Source: Dehalobacter sp.
GTDB taxonomy: Bacteria > Bacillota > Desulfitobacteriia > Desulfitobacteriales > Syntrophobotulaceae
Assembly (NCBI GenBank): GCA_023667845.1
Contig: JAMPIU010000095.1
Coordinates: 1-64,000, forward strand
Length of the DNA: 64,000 nt
Direction of reading: 5' to 3'
A program made the position numbers and the translations under genes. Below, piece by piece: positions 41,096 through 49,235 of this stretch (the stretch's first letter is position 1; the number at the start of each line of letters is the position of its first letter). The notes under the pieces are model-generated. The model searched no databases, was not told where the DNA came from, and saw nothing but the letters and a program-made list of their open reading frames with translations.

Positions 41096-43345
41096 ATGGA
41101 ATCAAAATGGCAGCAAACATTGGCTGACGGTACGGTGGTAACCAGGACTTGTGCATGGTCCCCCCCGGGTTGCCATTCCGTTGGCTGTGGTCTCAGATTG
41201 TATGTCAAAGACGGGAAACTCGTTAAGGTAGAAGGCGATCCCGAACATCCAATCACGAAAGGACGGTTGTGTGTTCGCTGTTTAGCTTTGAAAGAATACG
41301 TCTATCATCCGGATAGGATTGTTTATCCGATGAAACGTGACAGGAAAGACCGCGGCAAAAACAAATGGGTACGTACTACCTGGGATGAAGCGTATGATAT
41401 CATCGCCAAGGAAACACACCGGATCCAGAAAGAATATGGCAACGAAGCAATCATGTTATTCGATGGCACCGGTCGAGAAGCTACAATTTACCATACAACC
41501 CTTTGTAATGCTGTTCTGCAGACTCCGAATAACTGTTATGCGCAGAGCGGCTGGTCCTGTTACGGACCGCGTATCGCCATTACTGCCTTTGTGCTGGGTT
41601 CCGGTGTGCCGGAAATGGACTATGCAGCCAATTTACCGGGGCGGTATGATGATCCTCAGTACGTATTGCCGAAATATGTTATGCTCTGGGGCAAGGATCC
41701 ACTGCCTTCAAATCCCGATGGACTCTGGGGACACGCCCTCATTGAAATGATGAAGCGTGGAACGAAGGTTATCATGATCGATCCCAGGACGACATGGCTG
41801 GGTACGAGAGCAGCACATGTGCTTCGCCTGCGTCCCGGTACTGACGCGGCTCTGGCGTTGGCTCTCCTGAACGTTATCATCAACGAAGACCTTGTTGACC
41901 ATGAGTTTATTGATAAATGGTGCCATGGCTTCGAAGAACTTAAAGAACGCGTCCAACAATATCCTCCGTCAAAGGTTGCGGAAATCACAGGAGTCCCTGC
42001 AGAACAAATCATTGAGGTCGCGCGCATTCTTGGTACGAAAAAACCCAACGCTATTAGCTGGGGCCTCGCCATTGACCAGAATCCTAATGGTGTTCAGGTG
42101 GGACAGGCGGTGCTGTCAATAGCGGCGATTACCGGTAATCTTGACATCCCGGGAGGGACCACCATTGGTTTTGCTGTCGGCGGACTTCAGGACGCCCAGG
42201 GTGCTAAAGATGTTACGGAAGTAAGCGCTGCAGACCTGCCGGCGGGTCTTTACGAAAAACGTATCGGGCTTAATGAATATCCTGCTTTGGCCGCGACAAT
42301 CAATCATGCTCATCCTGACTTATGTTTGGATACGCTGGAAACCGGCAAACCCTATGCCATTAAGATGGGCTGGATCCAAGGCACCAATTTAATCTCGCCT
42401 ACGAACACGGCTCAGCCCAACAGGTGGTATAAAAAATTGAAGGAACTGGAATTTGTCGCAGCGGCAGATACCTTCATGACACCGACTATCATGGCCATCG
42501 GTGATGTCTTCCTACCTGTCTCCACCTTTGCGGAGCATGACGGTGTAATCCGTACCCACTCCGGCATGAATACATTCTATACAGGATCAACCAACAAAGC
42601 GCTTACGGTCGGTGAAGCAAGATCCGACTTGGAGATCATTTATGGACTCGGTCGTGTCATGAATCCGGCAGCATTCCCAATGCCTTTCGAAGAGTTTTTT
42701 GAAATGCAGACCATGCATGGAGAGCCTTTTAGATACAAAGATCTTAAAGAGAAGGTCTTAATTCAGGCCCCACCTGTCTATAAGAAGCATGAAAAGGGTC
42801 TGCTCCGTCGTGACGGTCAACCAGGTTTTGAAACAACTTCAGGTAAGGTCGAACTTCGTTGCAGCATGTACGAAGCCTTTGGGGATGATCCGCTACCGTA
42901 TTATCAAGAGCCTCGTTACGGTCCAAAGAGCGAGTATGCCAAAGATTATCCCCTGATTTTGACCACCGGAGCCAGGAAATATACTTCATTCCATTCGGAA
43001 CACCGCCAGATTCCCTCGCTGCGTGAAATCACTCCCGATCCGTTGGTGGAAATCCATCCTAAAACCGCTGCCAAATACGGTATTAAAGCAGGCGACTGGG
43101 TTAAAGTTGAAAATATGTTCGGCTCCGCCAAGTTGAAAGCGAATGTGACTCCCATTGTCTCTCCTGACCAAGTGATGTGTGCTCATGGCTGGTGGTTCCC
43201 GGAAGAAGACGGGGAAGAGCCAAACTTGTTCGGTGTATGGAAATCCAATATCAACACCATGATTCCGCACAAAGAAATCGGGAAGCTTGGATTCGGTGCA
43301 CCTTACAAGAGCATGATCTGCAAAATTTCTAAAGCACAAGACTAA
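41096..43345 (+). CDS. Cytoplasmic molybdopterin oxidoreductase A
   Basis: The 749-aa enzyme belongs to the DMSO-reductase superfamily but has no Tat or Sec signal, so it is cytoplasmic. The N-terminal Fe-S motif has unusual spacing: Cys19-x6-Cys26-x4-Cys31 and Cys59. WSCYGPRI around Cys155 aligns with the V-U-HGPT region of formate dehydrogenase, making Cys155 the candidate Mo ligand. Cofactor-binding segments (IDPRTTWLGTRAAHVLRLRPGTD; C-terminal SAKLKANVTPIV) are intact. The start is the ATG at 41096 after CGGAGGG. It is a close paralog of the enzyme at 44247. Candidate activities include hydroxylation, dehydroxylation or hydration of a small organic molecule; none is proven by sequence. 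Confidence 0.85.
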   Translation: MESKWQQTLADGTVVTRTCAWSPPGCHSVGCGLRLYVKDGKLVKVEGDPEHPITKGRLCVRCLALKEYVYHPDRIVYPMKRDRKDRGKNKWVRTTWDEAYDIIAKETHRIQKEYGNEAIMLFDGTGREATIYHTTLCNAVLQTPNNCYAQSGWSCYGPRIAITAFVLGSGVPEMDYAANLPGRYDDPQYVLPKYVMLWGKDPLPSNPDGLWGHALIEMMKRGTKVIMIDPRTTWLGTRAAHVLRLRPGTDAALALALLNVIINEDLVDHEFIDKWCHGFEELKERVQQYPPSKVAEITGVPAEQIIEVARILGTKKPNAISWGLAIDQNPNGVQVGQAVLSIAAITGNLDIPGGTTIGFAVGGLQDAQGAKDVTEVSAADLPAGLYEKRIGLNEYPALAATINHAHPDLCLDTLETGKPYAIKMGWIQGTNLISPTNTAQPNRWYKKLKELEFVAAADTFMTPTIMAIGDVFLPVSTFAEHDGVIRTHSGMNTFYTGSTNKALTVGEARSDLEIIYGLGRVMNPAAFPMPFEEFFEMQTMHGEPFRYKDLKEKVLIQAPPVYKKHEKGLLRRDGQPGFETTSGKVELRCSMYEAFGDDPLPYYQEPRYGPKSEYAKDYPLILTTGARKYTSFHSEHRQIPSLREITPDPLVEIHPKTAAKYGIKAGDWVKVENMFGSAKLKANVTPIVSPDQVMCAHGWWFPEEDGEEPNLFGVWKSNINTMIPHKEIGKLGFGAPYKSMICKISKAQD

Positions 43346-43365
43346 TTAAGGTAGGAGGTAAAGAG

Positions 43366-43707
43366 ATGTCAAATTATGGTTTATTAATTGACTATCAATA
43401 TTGCTCCGGCTGTAAAAGCTGCGAGATAGCATGCAGAAACGAAAAAGAGCTTCCAGTTGGCAAATGGGGAATCAAAGTACTGGAAATGGGACCATGGGAA
43501 TTTGAGCCGGGAGTTTATGAATGGAACTATATTCCTATGCCGACTTCATACTGTGATCTTTGCGCGGACAGAGTTGCCCAGGGAAATGGAAACGTCCCCT
43601 CCTGCGTGCTTCATTGTCTGGCCAGCGCCATTGAATACGGCACAGTAGATGAACTGAGTGCTAAGATGAAAGAAAAAGGTAAAAAGGTATATTTAATTAA
43701 GCCTTAA
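43366..43707 (+). CDS. Small two-cluster ferredoxin partner A
   Basis: The 113-aa protein has CSGCKSCEIACRNE near the N-terminus and a second set, YCDLCADRV and SCVLHCLASAIEYG, enough for two [4Fe-4S] clusters. It resembles a stripped-down DmsB-type subunit, with half the usual clusters. Being encoded 20 bp after the molybdoenzyme with a GGAGG SD, it is its likely electron carrier. Compared with partner B it has two extra residues (GN) between the second cysteine pair. Confidence 0.85.
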   Translation: MSNYGLLIDYQYCSGCKSCEIACRNEKELPVGKWGIKVLEMGPWEFEPGVYEWNYIPMPTSYCDLCADRVAQGNGNVPSCVLHCLASAIEYGTVDELSAKMKEKGKKVYLIKP

Positions 43708-43736
43708 CAACGGTATATTTCCTGCTAAAAGTCGTC

Positions 43737-43766
43737 AAGCCGCACCCTGCTAAAAGGGTGTGGCTT
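43737..43766 (+). terminator. Hairpin after ferredoxin A
   Basis: AAGCCGCACCCT pairs with AGGGTGTGGCTT around a 6-base loop. There is no direct T-run. A related hairpin follows ferredoxin B at 46873-46908. Confidence 0.45.
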
Positions 43767-43811
43767 CGGCTGTTTGAATATAGGCCTTTTTTTCAGGGAG
43801 GAGAGATAAAC

Positions 43812-44027
43812 TTGTGTTATTTTTGCAGTCCTACATGTGAGCATTGCCGGCCGAAATATCTGATTTGTCCAAATTGCAGTACGAAAAATATTCTGGAACT
43901 TGATAGTTGTCTAAAATGTCGTTCTCCTTTAACAGGAGAAATGAAGGAGGCCCGATATGAAGAATGGAGAAAAAACAAGGCAAAAAACGATTCTCCTGAA
44001 ACAAGTAAACTTTTGCATGATTTTTAA
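43812..44027 (+). CDS. Cys-rich zinc-ribbon protein (71 aa)
   Basis: From the TTG at 43812 (7 bases after GGGAGGAG) the product reads MCYFCSPTCEHCRPKYLICP with further knuckles CPNC and CLKC, giving four CxxC pairs, then a charged helical tail. An in-frame ATG at 43758 lies before the SD. It is placed between the two sigma-54 operons, and its 3' end overlaps the upstream dyad of operon B. It may be an assembly or regulatory factor. The family is not recognised. Confidence 0.6.
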   Translation: MCYFCSPTCEHCRPKYLICPNCSTKNILELDSCLKCRSPLTGEMKEARYEEWRKNKAKNDSPETSKLLHDF

Positions 44028-44045
44028 AAAATGGACAAAAGTTTA
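44006..44045 (+). promoter_or_regulatory. Upstream dyad (probable activator site), sigma-54 operon B
   Basis: TAAACTTTTG (44006-44015) and CAAAAGTTTA (44036-44045) form a perfect 10-bp inverted repeat whose CTTTTG and CAAAAG cores are 26 bp apart, as before operon A. Confidence 0.65.
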
Positions 44046-44098
44046 AAAAATGCACAACGTAGTAAAGTAAAAAGCGCAGTTTGTCTCAGTGATCCCCT

Positions 44099-44114
44099 TG
44101 GTACGGATCTTGAA
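44099..44114 (+). promoter_or_regulatory. Sigma-54-like promoter of molybdoenzyme operon B
   Basis: TGGTACGGATCTTGAA keeps the GG, the ACGGAT core and the 10-base spacing of the operon A promoter, but has GA in place of the -12 GC. It is weaker by consensus. Confidence 0.5.
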
Positions 44115-44246
44115 ATAGATCTCTTATGGAGTCTATAACAAATTGAATAGGACTGGAGATGTTCCTTGGGGTCATGCCTCTGATCCCGATACTGATTACG
44201 GTAACTATTCGCTCAACGATTAAGAAAAAGTATTGGAGGAATAAGA

Positions 44247-46496
44247 ATGGATTCAACATGGCGGCAAACATTAGCCGACGGTACGGTGGTAACCAGAACT
44301 TGTGCATGGTCACCACCGGGATGCCATCCCGTTGGCTGTGGTCTCAAATTGTTTGTCAAAGACGGAAAACTCATCAAGGTAGAAGGTGATCCCGAACACC
44401 CGATCACGAAGGGTCGGTTATGTGTTCGTTGTTTAGCTTTAAAAGAATATGTCTATCATCCGGATAGGATTATCTATCCGATGAAACGTGCTAGAGAAGA
44501 TCGCGGTAAGAACAAGTGGGAGCGCATCACCTGGGAAGAGGCTTTTGATACCATCGCTAAAGAAACACGCCGGGTCCAAAAAGAATACGGCAACGAAGCA
44601 ATCATGGAATTCGACGGTACCGGCAGAGAAGGTACGGTTTATCATACAACCCTTTGTAATGCTGTATTGCAGACTCCGAATGATTGCTATGCACAGAGCG
44701 GTTGGTCCTGCTACGGCCCACGTATCGCCATCACCGCGTTTATGCTGGGTTCCGGCGTGCCGGAAATGGACTATGCCGGAGCTCTACCCGGCCGGTATGA
44801 TAATCCTGAATACGTATTGCCGAAATATGTTTTACTCTGGGGCAAGGAACCGCTCAATTCCAACCCCGATGGACTTTGGGGCCACAGTCTCATTGAAATG
44901 ATGAAACGCGGAACGAAGGTGATCATGGTCGATCCCAGAATGACATGGCTGGGTACGAGATCAGCGCATGTGCTCCGACTGCGTCCCGGTACCGATGCGG
45001 CTATGGCCTTGGCGATCCTGAACGTTATCATCAACGAAGACCTTGTTGACCACGATTTTGTTAATAAATGGTGCTTTGGCTTTGAAGATCTTAAGAAACG
45101 TGTCCAAGAGTATACGCCGTCAATGGCTTCGGAAATCACAGGGGTTCCCGCAGAACAGATCATCGAAGTCGCCCGTATTCTCGGTACGAAAAAACCCAAC
45201 GCTATTAGCTGGGGATTATCCATTGACCAGAATCCCAATGGTGTTCAGGTTGGACAGGCGGTATTGTCTATAGCGGCGATTACCGGCAACCTCGACATTC
45301 CTGGCGGCACCTTATTGGGCTTTGCCGTCGGCGGACTTCAGGATGCTCAGGGAGCGAGAGACGTTTCGAAAGTAAATGCGGCTGACCTGCCGGCGCATCT
45401 CCACGAAAAACGTATTGGTTGTGAAGAATATCCTGCTGTGGCTGCGACGGCCAATCATGCACATCCCGACCTATCCTTGGAAACGCTGGAAACCGGCAAA
45501 CCTTATCCCATTAAGATGGGCTGGATCCAAGCTACCAATATTATTACGCCTACTTGTTCGGCTCAGCCTAAGAGATGGCATAAAGTATTGAAGGAACTGG
45601 AGTTTGTCGTAGCAGCAGATGTCTTCATGACGCCGACCATTATGGCCTGCGGTGATATCTTCCTGCCTGTATCCACCTTTGCGGAGCATGAAGGCATTGT
45701 GCGTACGCACTTTGGCATGAACCCTGCTATTGAGGGTGCCACCATTCCAGCGATTAAAGTCGGTGAAGCAAAATCCGACCTGGAGATCATTTATGGACTC
45801 GGTCGTATCCTTAACCCTGAAGCATTTAATATGGATTGGCCGGCGTTTCTCAATTCACAAGTCATGCACGGACCGGGACACACTTATGAACAACTTCGCG
45901 AGAAGGTCGTAATTCAGTCCAGATTTGCCTATAGGAAATATGAAAAGGGTATACTGCGTCGTGACGGTCAGCCCGGCTTTGAAACGACTTCAGGTAAGGT
46001 TGAACTCTACTGCAGCATGTATGAAGCCTTTGGTGATGACCCACTGCCGTATTATCAAGAACCGCGTTATAGTCCTCTGAGTGAATATGCCAAAGATTAT
46101 CCGCTGGTTTTGACCACCGGCGCCAGAAGAATTACGTCGTTCCACTCGGAACACCGCCAGATCCCCTCGCTGCGTGAAATCACTCCTGATCCGTGGGCGC
46201 AAATCCATCCTGAGACCGCTGCCAAATACGGCATCCAAAATGGCGACTGGGTCAACATTGAAAATATGTTTGGCTCTGCCAAGCTGAAGGCGGAAGTAAC
46301 ACCCATTGTCAGACGCGACTGCGTTTCAGCAGCCCATGGCTGGTGGTTCCCTGAAGAAAATGGGGAAGAGCCAAACCTGTACGGTGTATGGAAATCTAAC
46401 GTCAACAGCCTGATCCCCCATAAAGAAATCGGTAAGCTTGGATACGGCGCACCCTATAAGAGTATGATCTGCAAAATTTCCAAAGCACAAGATTAA
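44247..46496 (+). CDS. Cytoplasmic molybdopterin oxidoreductase B
   Basis: This 749-aa paralog of enzyme A has the same length, the same Cys-x6-Cys-x4-Cys cluster motif (RTCAWSPPGCHPVGCGLKLF) and the same WSCYGPRI candidate Mo-ligand motif. Differences concentrate in the last third (for example NPAIEGATIPAI and NMDWPAFLNSQVMHGPGHTY), where substrate-channel residues often lie, so the two enzymes may act on different but related compounds. It lacks a signal peptide. A TTGGAGGAA SD precedes the ATG. It has its own upstream dyad and sigma-54-like promoter. Confidence 0.85.
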   Translation: MDSTWRQTLADGTVVTRTCAWSPPGCHPVGCGLKLFVKDGKLIKVEGDPEHPITKGRLCVRCLALKEYVYHPDRIIYPMKRAREDRGKNKWERITWEEAFDTIAKETRRVQKEYGNEAIMEFDGTGREGTVYHTTLCNAVLQTPNDCYAQSGWSCYGPRIAITAFMLGSGVPEMDYAGALPGRYDNPEYVLPKYVLLWGKEPLNSNPDGLWGHSLIEMMKRGTKVIMVDPRMTWLGTRSAHVLRLRPGTDAAMALAILNVIINEDLVDHDFVNKWCFGFEDLKKRVQEYTPSMASEITGVPAEQIIEVARILGTKKPNAISWGLSIDQNPNGVQVGQAVLSIAAITGNLDIPGGTLLGFAVGGLQDAQGARDVSKVNAADLPAHLHEKRIGCEEYPAVAATANHAHPDLSLETLETGKPYPIKMGWIQATNIITPTCSAQPKRWHKVLKELEFVVAADVFMTPTIMACGDIFLPVSTFAEHEGIVRTHFGMNPAIEGATIPAIKVGEAKSDLEIIYGLGRILNPEAFNMDWPAFLNSQVMHGPGHTYEQLREKVVIQSRFAYRKYEKGILRRDGQPGFETTSGKVELYCSMYEAFGDDPLPYYQEPRYSPLSEYAKDYPLVLTTGARRITSFHSEHRQIPSLREITPDPWAQIHPETAAKYGIQNGDWVNIENMFGSAKLKAEVTPIVRRDCVSAAHGWWFPEENGEEPNLYGVWKSNVNSLIPHKEIGKLGYGAPYKSMICKISKAQD

Positions 46497-46518
46497 TAAA
46501 TTGTAAGGAGATAAAGCG

Positions 46519-46854
46519 ATGTCAAATCATGGTTTACTGATTGATTATCAATATTGCTCCGGCTGTAAAAGCTGCGAGATAGCCTGTAAAAACGAAAAAG
46601 AGCTTCCCATAGGCAAATGGGGGATCAAGGTACTGGAAATGGGCCCCTGGGAATTTGAGCCGGGAACTTATGAATGGAACTATATTCCCACACCGACTTC
46701 ATATTGTGATCTCTGCGCCGACAGAGTTGCCGAAGGAAATGTCCCCTCCTGTGTTCTTCATTGTCTGGCCAGCGCCATCGAATACGGAACAATAGATGAG
46801 CTGAGTGCCAAAATGAAAGAAAAAGGGGAAAAAGTGTATTTAATTAAGCCCTAA
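46519..46854 (+). CDS. Small two-cluster ferredoxin partner B
   Basis: The 111-aa protein is nearly identical to partner A: CSGCKSCEIACKNE, YCDLCADRV and SCVLHCLASAIEYG. It starts 22 bp after enzyme B with a moderate AAGGAG SD. It likely shuttles electrons to or from enzyme B in the cytoplasm. The strong similarity suggests that A and B carriers could be interchangeable. Confidence 0.85.
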   Translation: MSNHGLLIDYQYCSGCKSCEIACKNEKELPIGKWGIKVLEMGPWEFEPGTYEWNYIPTPTSYCDLCADRVAEGNVPSCVLHCLASAIEYGTIDELSAKMKEKGEKVYLIKP

Positions 46855-46872
46855 CCAAATTTCTCATATAGC

Positions 46873-46917
46873 GTCAAGCCACACTCTGAAAACGGGCGTG
46901 GCTTTGACAGTTTTTAT
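46873..46917 (+). terminator. Terminator of operon B
   Basis: GTCAAGCCAC pairs with GTGGCTTTGAC, with some mismatches nearer the loop, and is followed by AGTTTTTAT. Confidence 0.7.
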
Positions 46918-46920
46918 AAG

Positions 46921-46948
46921 TTGAATTGAGAAAAAAAACATGTATAAT
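46921..46948 (+). promoter_or_regulatory. Sigma-A type promoter of the sigma-54 activator gene
   Basis: TTGAAT (46921-46926) and TATAAT (46943-46948), spacer 16 bases. Confidence 0.5.
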
Positions 46949-47032
46949 AAAATTGAATCAGCTTTATCTTAACTGTTTTCGACGGGTTATAAAGAAAAGT
47001 GAAATTCGTTTTTCCCAGAAGGGGAGGGTACC

Positions 47033-49048
47033 ATGAGAGGAATAGGTCAGTATCATCGAATGACGAAGGAACGCTGGGAAGGGATCATCCGTTTTCGAAA
47101 TGATTTGCTGGCAGGGAAGAAGGTAGACTGGCAGACTCCGTATTTGCCGCCCGAAATACTGTCGTCATGGAAGCGTTGTTTGGCGGAAAATTTGGACATG
47201 AATAGTTATGACCAAAGACACCCGATTATTGAGATGGATGACTCAGCAATGGACGACGCTTTAATCGGCAGTATTCCGATCTCTTCGTTGATGTCGATTT
47301 TTGAGGATATTCCATATTCCGATGACTTTCCCCCTGTCTTTTTCATGCTGGACATAAAGGGAAATGTGCTGTACCGCAATCTAAAACCCTCTGAGGCTGC
47401 ACGGAGCGAACTTTTTAAAGCAGTCGCTCAAGAGAATATTATTGGAACCACCGCAAACAGTTTGGCCAAATTATATAAAAGGCCTTTTCAGCTTCAAGGG
47501 CCGGAGCACTTTTGCAATACGCTTGGGAATAGTGTAGGGACCTGTGTACCCATTTTTGACACCAAGGGTGAAATGGTTGCCGCGCTGACAACAGCCCAGC
47601 TGTTAAATGATACCCCATGGGATGATACGTTTCAAAATTTATGTTTTCAAACATTCCAATTGGTGACGTTGATCGCAGCTGCACTGGAAAGCCGTCTTCA
47701 TTTTGAGGAAAAATGTTCCGAACTGGAAAAAGCCAATTCACGTTTGGAGACAACGATGTCCATCATCGATGAGAGTATTATCACTATCGATCGGCAGGGC
47801 AATATTATCGGAATCAACAATGAAGGGTGCCGTATTTTTTCTCGTATAGCTGATGATTTAAAGCCAACAAACATCTGCAAATATTTATTGGACAATTCAC
47901 GGTTGATGGCGGCCGTTAATGCAGGACAATCTGCGGATTTCGAGGAGGCATTGTGCATTAATGGGGAAATACAGTCCTACTTGATTGCCTGCCGCCCGAT
48001 TTTAAAAAAGGGTCAGAAGACACCCGAAGGAGCTGTCCTACAACTGAACCCAACCGAACGGATCAACAAACAATCTGCTGTCCGGGCGGGGAGTTCAGCC
48101 GTTTTTACTTTTGAGAATATTATGGGACAAAATTCATATTTTGAGCAGGTTAAAGCAGTGGGCAAAAAAGTAGCGGCTTCACCCGAAAATGTTTTATTGG
48201 TAGGGGAGAGCGGGACAGGCAAAGAGCTTTTCGCTCAGGCAATTCACAACAGCTATCGGCCTAATGGACCTTTCGTTGCCATCAATTGCGCAGCCATTCC
48301 GAGAGAATTGATCGAGAGTGAATTATTTGGTTATGAAGGCGGGAGTTTCACCGGAGCAAACCGTAAAGGCCGGCCGGGAAAAATCGAATTGGCCAATGAC
48401 GGGACGCTGTTTTTGGATGAGATCGGGGATATGCCGTTGGAAGTTCAGCCCGTTCTTTTGCGTGTTCTGCAGAATAATGAAGTAACACGAATTGGCGGTT
48501 CCGTAGCGAAAAAGATTAATTTTCGCGTGATTGCCGCTACGAATAAAAATCCCTTGGAACTGATCGAGAAGAAAATGTTTCGGGAAGATCTGTATTATCG
48601 ATTATCGGTATTTTATATTTATATACCGGCTTTGCGGGAGAGGAGAGATGATATTCCTCATTTATGCCGTTATTTTATCAAAAACTATTGCCGTAAAATG
48701 AGGAAGTCGGTACCTGAATTATCTATCAAGATGGAGAATTACCTGCAGAACTTGTATTGGCCCGGCAATATTCGTCAGTTGGAACACGCGATTATCTATG
48801 CGGTCAACATGGCAGATGGCAGTGCTATTTGCCCAGAGCATCTGCCGCCGGATGTAACCGGCAATTTTGGGAAGAATACACTTTTGGAAAAGCCCCATGA
48901 ATTTAAATTTCTCAAAACAATGGAAAAGAAACAGATTGAGGATACGCTTATAAATAATCATAACAATGTCCGTTTGGCGGCAGAAAAGCTTGGCATCTGC
49001 AAATCGACGATGTACCGAAAACTTAAGGAATATAATATTGACTTCTGA
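47033..49048 (+). CDS. Sigma-54-dependent transcriptional activator (GAF-PAS-AAA-Fis)
   Basis: The 671-aa regulator has a GAF-like sensor region (about 70-220, with [20 protein letters not shown] typical of AcoR/DhaR-type proteins) and a PAS domain (about 240-350). The AAA+ domain has Walker A GESGTGKE (about 391), the sigma-54 contact loop GSFTGA (about 437; Ser replaces the commoner Ala) and FLDEIGDM. A Fis-type helix-turn-helix is at about 630-668 ([20 protein letters not shown]). It lies just after the two sigma-54-type operons, so it is their probable activator, with the ligand sensed by GAF or PAS. GGGGAGGG precedes the ATG. Confidence 0.93.
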   Translation: MRGIGQYHRMTKERWEGIIRFRNDLLAGKKVDWQTPYLPPEILSSWKRCLAENLDMNSYDQRHPIIEMDDSAMDDALIGSIPISSLMSIFEDIPYSDDFPPVFFMLDIKGNVLYRNLKPSEAARSELFKAVAQENIIGTTANSLAKLYKRPFQLQGPEHFCNTLGNSVGTCVPIFDTKGEMVAALTTAQLLNDTPWDDTFQNLCFQTFQLVTLIAAALESRLHFEEKCSELEKANSRLETTMSIIDESIITIDRQGNIIGINNEGCRIFSRIADDLKPTNICKYLLDNSRLMAAVNAGQSADFEEALCINGEIQSYLIACRPILKKGQKTPEGAVLQLNPTERINKQSAVRAGSSAVFTFENIMGQNSYFEQVKAVGKKVAASPENVLLVGESGTGKELFAQAIHNSYRPNGPFVAINCAAIPRELIESELFGYEGGSFTGANRKGRPGKIELANDGTLFLDEIGDMPLEVQPVLLRVLQNNEVTRIGGSVAKKINFRVIAATNKNPLELIEKKMFREDLYYRLSVFYIYIPALRERRDDIPHLCRYFIKNYCRKMRKSVPELSIKMENYLQNLYWPGNIRQLEHAIIYAVNMADGSAICPEHLPPDVTGNFGKNTLLEKPHEFKFLKTMEKKQIEDTLINNHNNVRLAAEKLGICKSTMYRKLKEYNIDF

Positions 49049-49120
49049 TGAAATAGTTTACTCTTGGATTTGAACAAAACAATTAAATAGGGAAAAGCGT
49101 CTTTGACATAAGTAAATAAA

Positions 49121-49165
49121 CAATACGCACCGGCTATTCACGGTGCGTATTGTTGTTATGTCAGT
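49121..49165 (+). terminator. Terminator of the activator gene
   Basis: CAATACGCACCG (49121-49132) pairs perfectly with CGGTGCGTATTG (49141-49152), followed by TTGTT. The first possible gerA start codon falls inside this hairpin, which argues for a later start. Confidence 0.7.
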
Positions 49166-49235
49166 GTTTATTGCTTTAATGTTTATCAAACCATATATTC
49201 ACGGCATTGCATCCTGCAATAAAACATTTTTGTAT

